Virus record (IMG/VR): IMGVR_UViG_3300006793_000023
Span: 1-64,000 of that record
Length of the DNA stretch: 64,000 bases
Source of the DNA: a virus
Reading direction: 5' to 3' (one strand)
This document shows positions 40,541-47,700 of this stretch, piece after piece; within the stretch, counting starts at the first letter, position 1; each line of letters opens with the position of its first letter. A program made the translations under genes and the position numbers. The notes beneath the pieces are model-generated. The model ran no database searches. It was not told where the DNA came from and was given only the letters and a program-made list of their open reading frames with translations.

Positions 40541-43500
40541 ATGAAAAAATTATTACTTTGGTTATGCTTTATGCTTCCTTTTTTGAACATAGCCCAAGAA
40601 ACAGCACCCGTAACCTTTAGATTCGATGTTAATTCCATAATCGAAAGTATCCCCAACCCAGAACAAGCCAATGTGTATATCCAAACCAGTGTTACTGGAT
40701 GGAGTGATATACCAATGGAAGATGTTGGAGGTAATGGGATTTACAGAAAAAATATTAATATAGGTCACCCAACAGATGAAAATGTAGAGGTATTTTATAG
40801 ATTTAAGATAACATCTTTTGGTAATAATGGACTACCCTGGACACCATGGGAAGGAGGAAATAACTCTAATTTAGGAGACTGTGCTTTTCCCGCAGTTAGT
40901 ATCGGCCTTTCAGGGGGAATGGTAAGAGATGTAATAGTACCACAAGAATTAATAGATAACGGTACTTACGTAAATCCTTCAGGAGAATATAAATTAACTC
41001 ATTGTTTTAATGTATGTGGTAATGAACCTTGTCCACCAGAACCTTGTGTGGACGGTTTAATATCATCAAATGCTTATCAACAATGTGTAGAGAATACTCA
41101 AGCTTTAATAGTTTTTGAATGGGAGACAGAATGTCAAGTAGAGTCTGTATCCTACTCTAATGTAGAAGGAGCAGGACCTTTTATTTATACTGTTAATCCT
41201 GATGCAACTAACTTTGGAGTTTATGCTGGTAATGGACAGATGCCCCCTAATTGGAGTGTAGAACATCAGTTAGTTGTTAACTTTGCAGATGGTACATCAT
41301 CTGATCCTATTTTATATACCCCAACCCCTTGTATACCAGGCTGTACAGATCCTAATTCAGATGCTTATAACCCATGGGCAACAGTAGACGATGGTTCTTG
41401 TTCTGGAACAAATTGCGACCCAGATACTGAACACCAAATAACAATGCAGATTACATTAGATGACTGGCCTAATGAAACTTCATGGACAATGAATAGTGGA
41501 GGTATTATAGGAGCAGTTACAAATGGAACATATAATTTTAATGATATAGGAAAAACATTTACCTATAATTTCTGTATAGATAAAAATGTAGGATTTGAAT
41601 TTATTATTAACGATACTTACGGAGACGGTATAGCAGGTTCTACCTCAGGTGGAACTATAGATGGCTCAGTAAAAATATATGACTGTAATGGCGATATTAT
41701 TTGGGAACTACCAGATCCTAATTTTGGAGAAGTAGCTTATTCAGGTCAACAGTTTGGAGTTGACTGTGAAGGTACAGAAGAAATTTATGGTTGTACAGAT
41801 CCAGCTTATCAGTCATATAATCCAGATGCTACTATAGATGATGGTTCTTGTTCTGAATTACATATAGTAGGATGTATGGATGAGGATTCAATTAACTACA
41901 ATCCAGATGCTACAAAACAAGAATTAGTTCCTGTTTGTGAATATAACTTAGTAGTAAGAGATGCAGCATCAGATGGATGGGGGAATTCTTTTATAGGAGT
42001 TGCTCAAGGAGGAGTTAGTTTAGGAACTTATACTTTAGGGCCTGGAATAGAAGAACAGATTTGGCCACTAAGCTTAAATTCAGATGAAGAAGTAGTAGTA
42101 TATTACTTCGAAGTAGGTAATCCTCAAACTACCCCAGAAGAATTAAATTTCCAAACTTTACAAAATTCATTCCTTATAGTAGATTCAGATGAACAAGTAC
42201 TACTAGATGGTGGTACTAATCCATTCGAAAATAACGGTCAAGGAGCATTACAAAACTTTGAAGCACCATTCTTTGAAAACTATTCAGCTTTACCATTCTG
42301 CGGTACAGTTTGTATTCCAATAGTAGAAGGGTGTATGGATGAAACTTCGTTAAATTACAACCCTGAAGCTAATGTAGATGATGGTAGCTGTATTCCTTAT
42401 ATTGAAGGATGTATGAACCCATTAGCATTTAACTACAACCCAGATGCTACAGTAGATGATGGTTCTTGTGTTGAAGTAATTGTAGGATGTATGGACCCAG
42501 ATTCATTTAACTACAACCCAGAAGCTAACACCCCAGGTGACTGTATTCCAGTTATAGAAGGATGTATGGATCCAACATCATTTAACTATAATGAAAACGC
42601 AAATGTAGATGATGGTTCATGTATACCTGTAATAGAAGGGTGTATGGATGTAAATTCAATTAATTATAATCCTGATGCTAATACTGATGATGGAAGTTGT
42701 ATTCCAATTGTAGAAGGTTGTACAGATCCTGACTCATTTAACTACAATCCAGATGCTAATGTAGATGATGGTTCTTGTATACCTGTAGTCTTCGGATGTA
42801 CAGATCCAGATGCATTTAACTACAATCCAGATGCTAATACAGATAATGGAACTTGTGAACCAGTAGTCTTTGGATGTACAGATCCAGATGCATTTAACTA
42901 CAATCCAAATGCTAATACAGATAACGGTACATGCATTCCGGTAATACTTGGATGTACTGACAATACAGCATTTAACTACAATCCAGATGCTAATACAGAT
43001 GATGGTTCTTGTATACCTATTTTAGCAGGCTGTACAGATCCAGATGCATTTAATTATAATCCATTAGCAAATACTGACGATGGTTCTTGTGTTCCTGTAA
43101 TTTTAGGATGTACAGATAATACAGCATTAAACTATAATCCAGACGCTAACGTAGATGATGGAAGCTGTGTTCCTATTCTATACGGATGTATGGACCCAGA
43201 TTCATTTAACTATAATCCACTTGCAACTGTAGACGATGGTAGCTGTATTCCTATAGTAACAGGTTGTACAGACCCAGATGCATTAAATTATAATCCTGAT
43301 GCTAACACAGAAGATTTTAGTTGTATAGAAAAAGTTTACGGATGTATGGATCCTAACTCGATAAATTATGATCCTGAAGCTAATATAGATAACGGTAGTT
43401 GTATAACAGCTGTCGTAGGATGTATGGATCCAGAATCATATAATTTTAATCCAGAAGCTAACGTTTCAGATCCGGATGCTTGTTTATATGATGCAGGTTG

Positions 43501-43903
43501 TATAGACGGTCCTGGTAATCCATACTGGTTAAATAATAACTGTTATGCTTGGGTAATTGATGTCGATCAGTATTGCTGTGATAATGAATTTGACTCTATA
43601 TGTCAAGACATGTATAACTATTGTGAAAATGGATTTCCTGAAGGATTTGATCTAAATTCAATACAGTCGTTATTTTCTAGATTTACTTCTATAGTTGTTT
43701 ACCCTAATCCATCTAAAGGAGTATTGAATATAACATCTGACATCGAAGGAATAACTTATGAAGTAAGAGATATACTAGGTAAGCTTATCATACCAGAGAC
43801 ACTAGGATCTGAAGTAGACCTATCAGCTGCAAAATCAGGAGTGTATTTTCTTCAGATAAAAAATGGTACACAAACTTATAATAAAAGAATAATTATAGAA
43901 TAA
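40541..43903 (+). CDS. Secreted Cys-rich repeat protein with type IX secretion (T9SS) sorting domain
   Basis: 1120 residues from the ATG giving a signal peptide (MKKLLLWLCFMLPFLNIAQ, cut near residue 19). An N-terminal beta-rich domain is followed by 18 units of the pattern G-C-x-D-x-x-x-x-N-Y-N-P-x-A-x-x-D-D-G-S-C. The first three units are separated by inserted domains ('DTYGDGIAGS', 'DAASDGWGNSF') and the last 15 are tandem. After a Cys-rich linker, the final ~75 residues ('VVYPNPSKGVLNI', 'YEVRDILGKLI', 'LSAAKSGVYFLQI') are a T9SS type A sorting domain, which directs proteins across the outer membrane of Bacteroidota. It would be exported by the host and displayed or released. Followed 1 base later by an outer-membrane-like protein. 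Candidate late-type element upstream. Confidence 0.85.
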   Translation: MKKLLLWLCFMLPFLNIAQETAPVTFRFDVNSIIESIPNPEQANVYIQTSVTGWSDIPMEDVGGNGIYRKNINIGHPTDENVEVFYRFKITSFGNNGLPWTPWEGGNNSNLGDCAFPAVSIGLSGGMVRDVIVPQELIDNGTYVNPSGEYKLTHCFNVCGNEPCPPEPCVDGLISSNAYQQCVENTQALIVFEWETECQVESVSYSNVEGAGPFIYTVNPDATNFGVYAGNGQMPPNWSVEHQLVVNFADGTSSDPILYTPTPCIPGCTDPNSDAYNPWATVDDGSCSGTNCDPDTEHQITMQITLDDWPNETSWTMNSGGIIGAVTNGTYNFNDIGKTFTYNFCIDKNVGFEFIINDTYGDGIAGSTSGGTIDGSVKIYDCNGDIIWELPDPNFGEVAYSGQQFGVDCEGTEEIYGCTDPAYQSYNPDATIDDGSCSELHIVGCMDEDSINYNPDATKQELVPVCEYNLVVRDAASDGWGNSFIGVAQGGVSLGTYTLGPGIEEQIWPLSLNSDEEVVVYYFEVGNPQTTPEELNFQTLQNSFLIVDSDEQVLLDGGTNPFENNGQGALQNFEAPFFENYSALPFCGTVCIPIVEGCMDETSLNYNPEANVDDGSCIPYIEGCMNPLAFNYNPDATVDDGSCVEVIVGCMDPDSFNYNPEANTPGDCIPVIEGCMDPTSFNYNENANVDDGSCIPVIEGCMDVNSINYNPDANTDDGSCIPIVEGCTDPDSFNYNPDANVDDGSCIPVVFGCTDPDAFNYNPDANTDNGTCEPVVFGCTDPDAFNYNPNANTDNGTCIPVILGCTDNTAFNYNPDANTDDGSCIPILAGCTDPDAFNYNPLANTDDGSCVPVILGCTDNTALNYNPDANVDDGSCVPILYGCMDPDSFNYNPLATVDDGSCIPIVTGCTDPDALNYNPDANTEDFSCIEKVYGCMDPNSINYDPEANIDNGSCITAVVGCMDPESYNFNPEANVSDPDACLYDAGCIDGPGNPYWLNNNCYAWVIDVDQYCCDNEFDSICQDMYNYCENGFPEGFDLNSIQSLFSRFTSIVVYPNPSKGVLNITSDIEGITYEVRDILGKLIIPETLGSEVDLSAAKSGVYFLQIKNGTQTYNKRIIIE
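42329..43495 (+). repeat. 15 tandem coding repeats of 26 residues (78 bases)
   Basis: Fourteen units of 26 residues and one of 25 (third unit) give exactly 389 residues. Each has two Cys, near the start and end. Units 7 and 8 (about 42794-42949) are nearly identical in DNA, showing recent duplication; outer units are more diverged. Confidence 0.92.
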
Positions 43904-43904
43904 A

Positions 43905-44972
43905 ATGAGAAAATTATTAATATTACTTTTAGTAATCCCGTTTTTAGGTTTTAGTCAAAACTCTGAATCTAAATTTAAGAAAGAATTAAAGAAAACCCTT
44001 AAATTTTCAACTATATTTGCTGCAATTAATGGAGGTACTTCATTAGCAGATAAAAATACCTACTCAGTAAATACAGGTACTTTAATACCAGGGGTAATTG
44101 AAACACCATTTGATTATTCTCTATCTCTAGGTATTAGAAAAATAGCTAGATTTCAATATGAAAATAGAGAAAATGTATTTTATAACGGTACAGAAGAATC
44201 TTATTCAGATAATGCTACGTTAGGTAGGATAAAAGGATTTGAATTCTTATTCGAAGCTGATTACAGAAGAATTCAAGGTATTAAATATTTAGATCAACAT
44301 CATTTCTTGAGATATGTAGCCGACGATTGGGTTGCTAAAGTAGAGTACTTAGTAGGAGGTTTTATTGATATAGAATATTTTCAAGCTTCTCAAAGATATA
44401 AGAAGAACATTACTAAAGAGTTTTCTGTTAACGTAGGAGCAGCACAAAGGTTAGCTCAACCTTACGGATATGATCCTCTACAAGAGTGGATGTTAAGTAA
44501 TGGTAATTTACATTATACATGGCTTGCTATTCAAGAAGGATATGAAGTTCAATTTGATGGAACAGGAGGAGAAACCTATTTAGACCCTTCAGGTAATGTT
44601 GTAGCAACAAGTACTGAAGTATGGGAGGAAGTAGTTATTCCTCAAGTATTAGTTAACTATGTAGATAAGAAAACAGATGCTGCTCCATTGAGATTAGAGT
44701 ACTCTTTAATATTTGGATTTGATTATTATAAGTATACGAAGAACTTTTGGCTTCATGCTTGGGGGAATGTAATGCCTTATCATATACAGACAGGTGATCA
44801 ATTTTCTTTTCATAACTATAATGGAGGACAGTGGATAGACTACTCAGGCGGTTTAATATTCGGCTATAAATTAACAAAATCTTTAGGATTGTTTGCTGAA
44901 GGAACGTATAATCAATATTGGAATAGAAACTGGCATAATTTTTCAATGGGTGTAAATTATATTATATTTTAA
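43905..44972 (+). CDS. Outer-membrane beta-barrel-like protein
   Basis: 355 residues with a signal peptide (about 1-17, ending 'LGFSQ'). The body alternates aromatic and polar residues in beta-strand style ('GFEFLFEADYRRIQGIKYL', 'FGFDYYKYTKNFWLHAWGNV', 'LGLFAEGTYNQYWNRNW') and ends in 'MGVNYIIF', a terminal Phe as required for BAM-assembled barrels. It begins 1 base after the T9SS-type gene, so they are surely co-transcribed. In F. johnsoniae, T9SS adhesins such as SprB are paired with an outer-membrane protein gene (SprF); a similar pairing is inferred here, although sequence similarity to SprF/PorP is not apparent. Confidence 0.65.
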   Translation: MRKLLILLLVIPFLGFSQNSESKFKKELKKTLKFSTIFAAINGGTSLADKNTYSVNTGTLIPGVIETPFDYSLSLGIRKIARFQYENRENVFYNGTEESYSDNATLGRIKGFEFLFEADYRRIQGIKYLDQHHFLRYVADDWVAKVEYLVGGFIDIEYFQASQRYKKNITKEFSVNVGAAQRLAQPYGYDPLQEWMLSNGNLHYTWLAIQEGYEVQFDGTGGETYLDPSGNVVATSTEVWEEVVIPQVLVNYVDKKTDAAPLRLEYSLIFGFDYYKYTKNFWLHAWGNVMPYHIQTGDQFSFHNYNGGQWIDYSGGLIFGYKLTKSLGLFAEGTYNQYWNRNWHNFSMGVNYIIF

Positions 44973-44975
44973 AAA

Positions 44976-45260
44976 ATGGCAAAAGAATTAAGCGAAAATA
45001 CTAGTTTTCAAATAAGCATACAAACATTAATAGGTATTGCATTCGGTATAGCTACAGTAGTAGGTATGTGGTTTGCTCTTCAAGCAGATATAGAAGAAGC
45101 AAAAGAGCTGCCAGTTGCTCCACCACCAGATGTTACAAGGATGGAATATGATATGAAAGATCAATTGATTCGTCAAACAATTATGTCCACGCAAGAAGAT
45201 GTGCAGGAGTTGAAAGAAGACATGAAACGTATTGAAGATAAGATTGATAAATTAAGATAA
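44976..45260 (+). CDS. Small membrane protein with cytoplasmic or periplasmic coiled coil
   Basis: 94 residues: one membrane helix (about 14-36), a Pro-rich 'VAPPPD' hinge, then a charged coiled coil ('DVQELKEDMKRIEDKIDKLR'). The type is frequent in marine phages near lysis genes and resembles an i-spanin or holin accessory in shape. Function not assigned. Confidence 0.5.
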   Translation: MAKELSENTSFQISIQTLIGIAFGIATVVGMWFALQADIEEAKELPVAPPPDVTRMEYDMKDQLIRQTIMSTQEDVQELKEDMKRIEDKIDKLR

Positions 45261-45266
45261 TTTATT

Positions 45267-45596
45267 ATGAAAAAATTTATACTCGGTAGTTTACTTTTAC
45301 TAACCTCACATTTAATGTTTGGTCAAGTAGGAGTAAAATACTTTAATGCAGGATGGAATAAAGCAAACGACATAGAATGGGTAAGTAAATTATCTGACTG
45401 TGAATTAGAAAGATTTGATATAGGAGCTGACCCATCTCTTGCAGCAAAATATAAAGTAGTAGTAGTACCTACTGTAATTATTTTTCAAGATGGAGAAGAA
45501 GCAGAAAGATTTCAAGCAGACATTAGTTTTAAAATGGCTGCTACTAAAGAAGATGTACAAGATTATATTGATGAACTTATAATGAGTGCATTTTAA
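45267..45596 (+). CDS. Exported thioredoxin-fold protein lacking the CxxC site
   Basis: 109 residues, signal peptide (about 1-19, ending 'MFGQ'). The thioredoxin fold is recognisable from 'VGVKYFNAGWNK' and the cis-Pro loop 'VVVVPTVIIFQDG', but the W-C-x-x-C position reads G-W-N-K-A-N. One Cys occurs elsewhere (SDCELERF). A redox-inactive exported thioredoxin may act as a binding or chaperone protein in the periplasm. Lies among envelope-directed genes. Confidence 0.65.
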   Translation: MKKFILGSLLLLTSHLMFGQVGVKYFNAGWNKANDIEWVSKLSDCELERFDIGADPSLAAKYKVVVVPTVIIFQDGEEAERFQADISFKMAATKEDVQDYIDELIMSAF

Positions 45597-45638
45597 TATA
45601 GTTATAAAAAAATAAGTTACTAATTAATACGTTATATT

Positions 45639-45893
45639 ATGATAAACTATTTAAAACGTAAATGGATGGCATTTAAAAATTTATTTGATGATGATAATAA
45701 CATCAACGAAAAATCCGTAGTAGGGTTTTTAGCATTTACCGTAATGGTAATATTTGCTGTAGCAGACTTAGTAACTGGGTATATTGGAAAAGATTTAGTT
45801 ATCAATGAATTTATATATGATTCTTTCGTATGGATTGTATTAGGAGCATTTGGAATTGCAGAAGTAGGTAAGATATTTGGAAAAAAAGAATAA
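45639..45893 (+). CDS. Holin-like two-helix membrane protein
   Basis: 84 residues with two hydrophobic helices (about 27-47 and 58-77) and charged ends; the tail is 'KIFGKKE'. Size and topology fit a class II holin, and an exported protein and a wall hydrolase-like gene follow within 500 bases. A holin role is inferred from this arrangement. No sequence signature proves it. Confidence 0.55.
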   Translation: MINYLKRKWMAFKNLFDDDNNINEKSVVGFLAFTVMVIFAVADLVTGYIGKDLVINEFIYDSFVWIVLGAFGIAEVGKIFGKKE

Positions 45894-45894
45894 A

Positions 45895-46074
45895 ATGAAA
45901 AAGAAGATCACAGTACTAGCTTTAGCAAGTGTACTTACATTTAGCTGCGGAGCTTCTAAACCTTCTTGGGAAAGAAAAGATAGAACTGAAGTAAATAAAA
46001 ACGACCACGCAATAATGGGAGTACTCCTCTCAGGATTAATTTTATTTTCTTTACATACTTTTACAACCAGGTAG
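45895..46074 (+). CDS. Small lipoprotein with C-terminal membrane helix, u-spanin-like shape
   Basis: 59 residues from ATG at 45895; an in-frame ATG at 45877 overlaps the holin-like gene. Signal with lipobox 'LTFSC' (Cys at about 18), a ~22-residue charged linker, then a hydrophobic helix 'AIMGVLLSGLILFSL' near the end. Lipoprotein plus C-terminal membrane helix is the layout of unimolecular spanins, but the linker looks too short to span the periplasm. Confidence 0.5.
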   Translation: MKKKITVLALASVLTFSCGASKPSWERKDRTEVNKNDHAIMGVLLSGLILFSLHTFTTR

Positions 46075-46081
46075 AATAAAT

Positions 46082-46318
46082 ATGGCAGACACAGTAGCTT
46101 GTATGATTGCAATAAACGACGTTAAGTCTTCAGTTCAAGGTAACGACCCAAGAACTTGGATGAAAGCATGTGCAATAGAAACTTTACTGAAAGGTAAAAG
46201 CGGTAAGCACTTTAAAAATTGCTTAATAGGTAAAATAGAATCTACAAAAGAGCATATCGAAAACCCAGAAGGATATGCAGAAGAATTGTTTAATAAGATA
46301 AAAAATAAATGTAGTTAA
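46082..46318 (+). CDS. Small Cys-containing hypothetical protein
   Basis: 78 residues with four Cys (C7, C30, C46 and near the C-terminal end) and an all-helical look. No membrane segment or signal. Lies between the lipoprotein and the wall hydrolase-like gene. Function unknown. Confidence 0.5.
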   Translation: MADTVACMIAINDVKSSVQGNDPRTWMKACAIETLLKGKSGKHFKNCLIGKIESTKEHIENPEGYAEELFNKIKNKCS

Positions 46319-46320
46319 TT

Positions 46321-46929
46321 ATGAGTTGTTATACTAGAGAAGAGATAGAAGAAGTAATGAAAGCTAAAGGCTATAAATACTTTACAGGAGGAGACTATGA
46401 TGTTAATATAGTAGGAGTTAGAAATTCAGGTACTAAAGGAAGAGTTACAAATGCCTTTGATGACTGTATTACCGTATCATATAAAGTAGAAGGGGAATGG
46501 AAATTCCATTGCTTTAAAGCTACAACTGATCCCGGTTCTCACTGGGAGCAAAACCTTTTAAACGAAAAAGGAGTAGCAATTCTTAAACCAGGTCAGTATA
46601 GAGGTTCTCATAAGCTCAGGCTACATCAAGGGAAGTACTTAGCTTTAGGACAAAAATCCCCAGTTAAAGTATACAGAGATAATAATAGAGATGGTAAATA
46701 CGACCTCTTAGAAGAGAATGTTGATGAAGGAATTTTTGGAATTAACATTCATAGAGCTACAGGACGTTCTGGAGGTAAATCCATAAGAGTAGATAAATGG
46801 TCAGCTGGATGTCAAGTTATTGCTTCTAATGATGATTGGCATGAATTTTTAGATATATGTCAAACTGCAAGAGAAATTTGGGGTAATTCATTTACATATA
46901 CGCTTATAGAAAGCAAAGATATTTCATAA
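46321..46929 (+). CDS. Putative endolysin, stand-alone copy of the hub C-terminal domain
   Basis: 202 residues without a signal peptide. It aligns over its length with the C-terminal domain of the hub-like protein at 4253: shared 'NIVGVRN', 'ATTDPGSHW', 'VAILKPGQY', 'VYRDNNRDGKYD', 'GINIHRATG' and 'KWSAGCQV'. The conserved His and Cys (S-A-G-C) are likely catalytic, in a way reminiscent of L,D-transpeptidase or carboxypeptidase folds. Following a holin-like gene, it is the best endolysin candidate. The enzyme class is not proven. Confidence 0.65.
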   Translation: MSCYTREEIEEVMKAKGYKYFTGGDYDVNIVGVRNSGTKGRVTNAFDDCITVSYKVEGEWKFHCFKATTDPGSHWEQNLLNEKGVAILKPGQYRGSHKLRLHQGKYLALGQKSPVKVYRDNNRDGKYDLLEENVDEGIFGINIHRATGRSGGKSIRVDKWSAGCQVIASNDDWHEFLDICQTAREIWGNSFTYTLIESKDIS

Positions 46930-46931
46930 GA

Positions 46932-46962
46932 GTTGCTTTTTTAAAGTATTTTTCTTAAATTA
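46932..46962 (+). promoter_or_regulatory. Phage promoter (GTTGC-N19-TAAATTA), leaderless
   Basis: GTTGC at 46932-46936, exact 19-base spacer, TAAATTA at 46956-46962 with TTTCT before it. The ATG at 46968 is 5 bases after the -10. Confidence 0.68.
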
Positions 46963-46967
46963 TAGTT

Positions 46968-47384
46968 ATGGCAGATAAAACTGAAGATAGAAAAGATTCT
47001 CAAGTTGTAGTCGTTCAGGCTAGAGGAGGAAAAGGTTTACAAGGGTATTTACTTTTTGCTATACTAGGAGGCTTTGTAGCCTGGATGGTATGGGGACAGT
47101 CGAAAATAGATGTAGATGTTAAAGCTTATCAAGATAAAATAGATAAGTTAGAGCAAAAAGTTGATTCATTGCATACTAAGAATAACCACTTGGAGGAAGA
47201 ATCAGATTCTTTAGTAGCTAAAATTACAAGCTATACTAATAGAATAAATAATTTAAATTATAGAATTAATGTTATTAGAAAAGAAACTAAAGCAAAATTG
47301 GATGCTGTCAACAGTTATTCTTCTGATGAGTTACAACAGTTTTTCACAGACCGTTACGGATTCGACAAAGATAGTATTAACTAA
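46968..47384 (+). CDS. i-spanin-like membrane coiled-coil protein
   Basis: 138 residues: a short polar N-terminus, one membrane helix (about 26-43), and a long coiled coil (about 47-115) that would lie in the periplasm. This is the shape of Rz-type i-spanins, which join inner and outer membranes at lysis. Its 3' end overlaps the next gene by 116 bases in another frame. Leaderless start predicted. Located directly after the putative endolysin. Confidence 0.55.
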   Translation: MADKTEDRKDSQVVVVQARGGKGLQGYLLFAILGGFVAWMVWGQSKIDVDVKAYQDKIDKLEQKVDSLHTKNNHLEEESDSLVAKITSYTNRINNLNYRINVIRKETKAKLDAVNSYSSDELQQFFTDRYGFDKDSIN

Positions 47385-47700
47385 ACCAGTCGCTAAGTTA
47401 GTAATAAAAGATATAGTTGTAGGTGATCAATTAAAAATACAACTTAAAACAATAGAAGAGATTTTAAAACAGACCAACGGTAAACTAGAAACTCAATCTA
47501 TACTGGTTACTAATTTAGAAAGTCAAGTTTTAAATTATAAAAGTATTATAGGAGAACTTAACTCTAAAAGTACAATTCAATCTCAACTTTCAAAAGATTT
47601 AGAAAAAGCCCTTAAAGCTCAGAAAAGAAGAACATTCCTTTATAAAGTAGGCACAATAGCAGGAGGAGTAGCAACACTTCTTCTTTTGGTACAGAAATGA
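47269..47700 (+). CDS. Exported coiled-coil protein overlapping the i-spanin-like gene
   Basis: 143 residues if started at the first ATG, or 132 from 47302. A signal peptide ends in 'SYNSFSQ'; the mature part is a helical, periplasmic coiled coil ('KTIEEILKQTNGKLETQS') with a C-terminal hydrophobic helix ('VGTIAGGVATLLLLVQ'). The long out-of-frame overlap recalls Rz/Rz1 pairs, but it lacks a lipobox Cys, so it is not a standard o-spanin. Confidence 0.55.
   Translation: MLLEKKLKQNWMLSTVILLMSYNSFSQTVTDSTKIVLTKPVAKLVIKDIVVGDQLKIQLKTIEEILKQTNGKLETQSILVTNLESQVLNYKSIIGELNSKSTIQSQLSKDLEKALKAQKRRTFLYKVGTIAGGVATLLLLVQK

Noticed and set aside
42329-43495. Regular 78-base repeats as a possible CRISPR array
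   Set aside because: Repeats and the sequence between them are all in one reading frame and code for one protein repeat. There are no unique spacers and no cas genes; the Cas4-like gene at 49927 stands alone.
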